In this document: positions 33,916 through 34,189 of the stretch, in pieces
Numbering within the stretch: position 1 is the first letter of the stretch
Layout of the letters: each line of letters begins with the position of its first letter
DNA from: Allomyces macrogynus ATCC 38327
Lineage: Eukaryota > Blastocladiomycota > Blastocladiomycetes > Blastocladiales > Blastocladiaceae
NCBI GenBank assembly: GCA_000151295.1
Contig: GG745348.1
Location: 815,752 to 849,940 of the forward strand
Direction of reading: 5' to 3'
DNA length: 34,189 nucleotides
Translations under genes and position numbers: made by a program
Notes under the pieces: generated by a model
Database searches by the model: none
The model's input: the letters and a program-made list of their open reading frames with translations, nothing else
Told to the model about the DNA's origin: nothing

Positions 33916-34189
33916 ATGACCGCCCCAAGAAATCCGCCACGCTGGCGAACATCCCGTCCACCATGGGATATCGGGCAGCTCGTCAACATTGCCCAGACGC
34001 TGCGAGCTCTAAGCGACCAAGATGGCGACGACGACGAGCTGTTTAGCTGGTCACTGCCGATCGACAGCAAGCTACCCATTCTTCGTGCGCCTCCCTCGCC
34101 TCCCACCCACCATCTGACGTGGGGCGAGGGCGCGACGCTACGTGCGACCGCGACCACGCCTGAATCGACGACACATCGTCATCGCGACG
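33916..34189 (+). CDS. Hypothetical protein, 5' part (3' partial)
   Basis: An ATG at 33916 opens a frame that stays free of stops to the window end, 91 codons. It begins MTAPRNPPRWRTSRPP and continues with WDIGQLVNIAQTLRAL, a helix-like stretch, then an acidic DGDDDELFSWSLP and a Pro/Thr-rich part. The mixed composition, with acidic and hydrophobic residues, differs from the Arg-rich chance frames nearby. No family is recognised. An intron could occur before the end of the window. Confidence 0.5.
   Translation, partial: MTAPRNPPRWRTSRPPWDIGQLVNIAQTLRALSDQDGDDDELFSWSLPIDSKLPILRAPPSPPTHHLTWGEGATLRATATTPESTTHRHRD

Noticed and set aside
1..34189. tRNA genes, rRNA, CRISPR arrays or transposons
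   Set aside because: I looked for B-box-like GGTTCGANNCC, direct repeat arrays and transposase motifs and found none that hold together.

Overview
This is a GC-rich nuclear fragment of a fungus, most likely an early-diverging zoosporic lineage such as Blastocladiomycota. That placement is inferred; nothing here proves it. The case rests on spliceosomal introns of mostly 60-100 nt, fungal-type proteins (Svf1, the glycerophosphocholine acyltransferase Gpc1, a fungal-type SLC12 transporter), dense genes on both strands without operons, and eukaryotic TATA boxes and start contexts.

Layout, left to right. Position 1-2280 is the 3' half of an ABCC/MRP-type ABC transporter (+). 2892-4014 is a Rab5/Ypt5 GTPase (+) whose P-loop is completed by a 6-nt microexon. 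4440-7713 is an SLC12 cation-chloride cotransporter (-). 8231-9856 is an MFS sugar transporter (-). After a gene-poor stretch, 11350-12729 is a Pro/Ala-rich protein with one C2HC zinc finger (+). 13228-16472 is the DNA-repair nuclease XPF/Rad1 (-). It is divergent from a membrane-anchored YtcJ-type amidohydrolase at 16705-19168 (+). 19696-20553 is an unrecognised protein (+). 21276-22557 is a secreted Thr-rich protein with TVEKT-type repeats (+). 23133-25120 is Gpc1 (+). 25331-26888 and 27188-28729 (both -) are tandem paralogues of a multi-pass membrane protein family I do not recognise; the first is broken. 29189-31516 is Sec63 (-), divergent from Svf1 at 32385-33531 (+). 33916 to the window end is the 5' part of another gene (+).

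The genes do not form one pathway. Several act in the endomembrane system: Rab5 on endosomes, Sec63 in ER translocation, Gpc1 in ER phosphatidylcholine remodelling, and Svf1 in ceramide handling between ER and Golgi.

Two properties run through the window. First, eight genes contain apparent single-base frameshifts, 14 in total, and most sit in or beside short homopolymers. Adding or removing one base usually restores the expected family sequence and an exact codon count, so residual sequencing error is more likely than mass gene decay. Second, every intron I could define has G at donor position +5 and none has A at +4; the commonest donor is GTACGT or GTGCGT.

Exon coordinates were worked out by hand from reading frame, GT-AG sites and family conservation. 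No similarity search was run.
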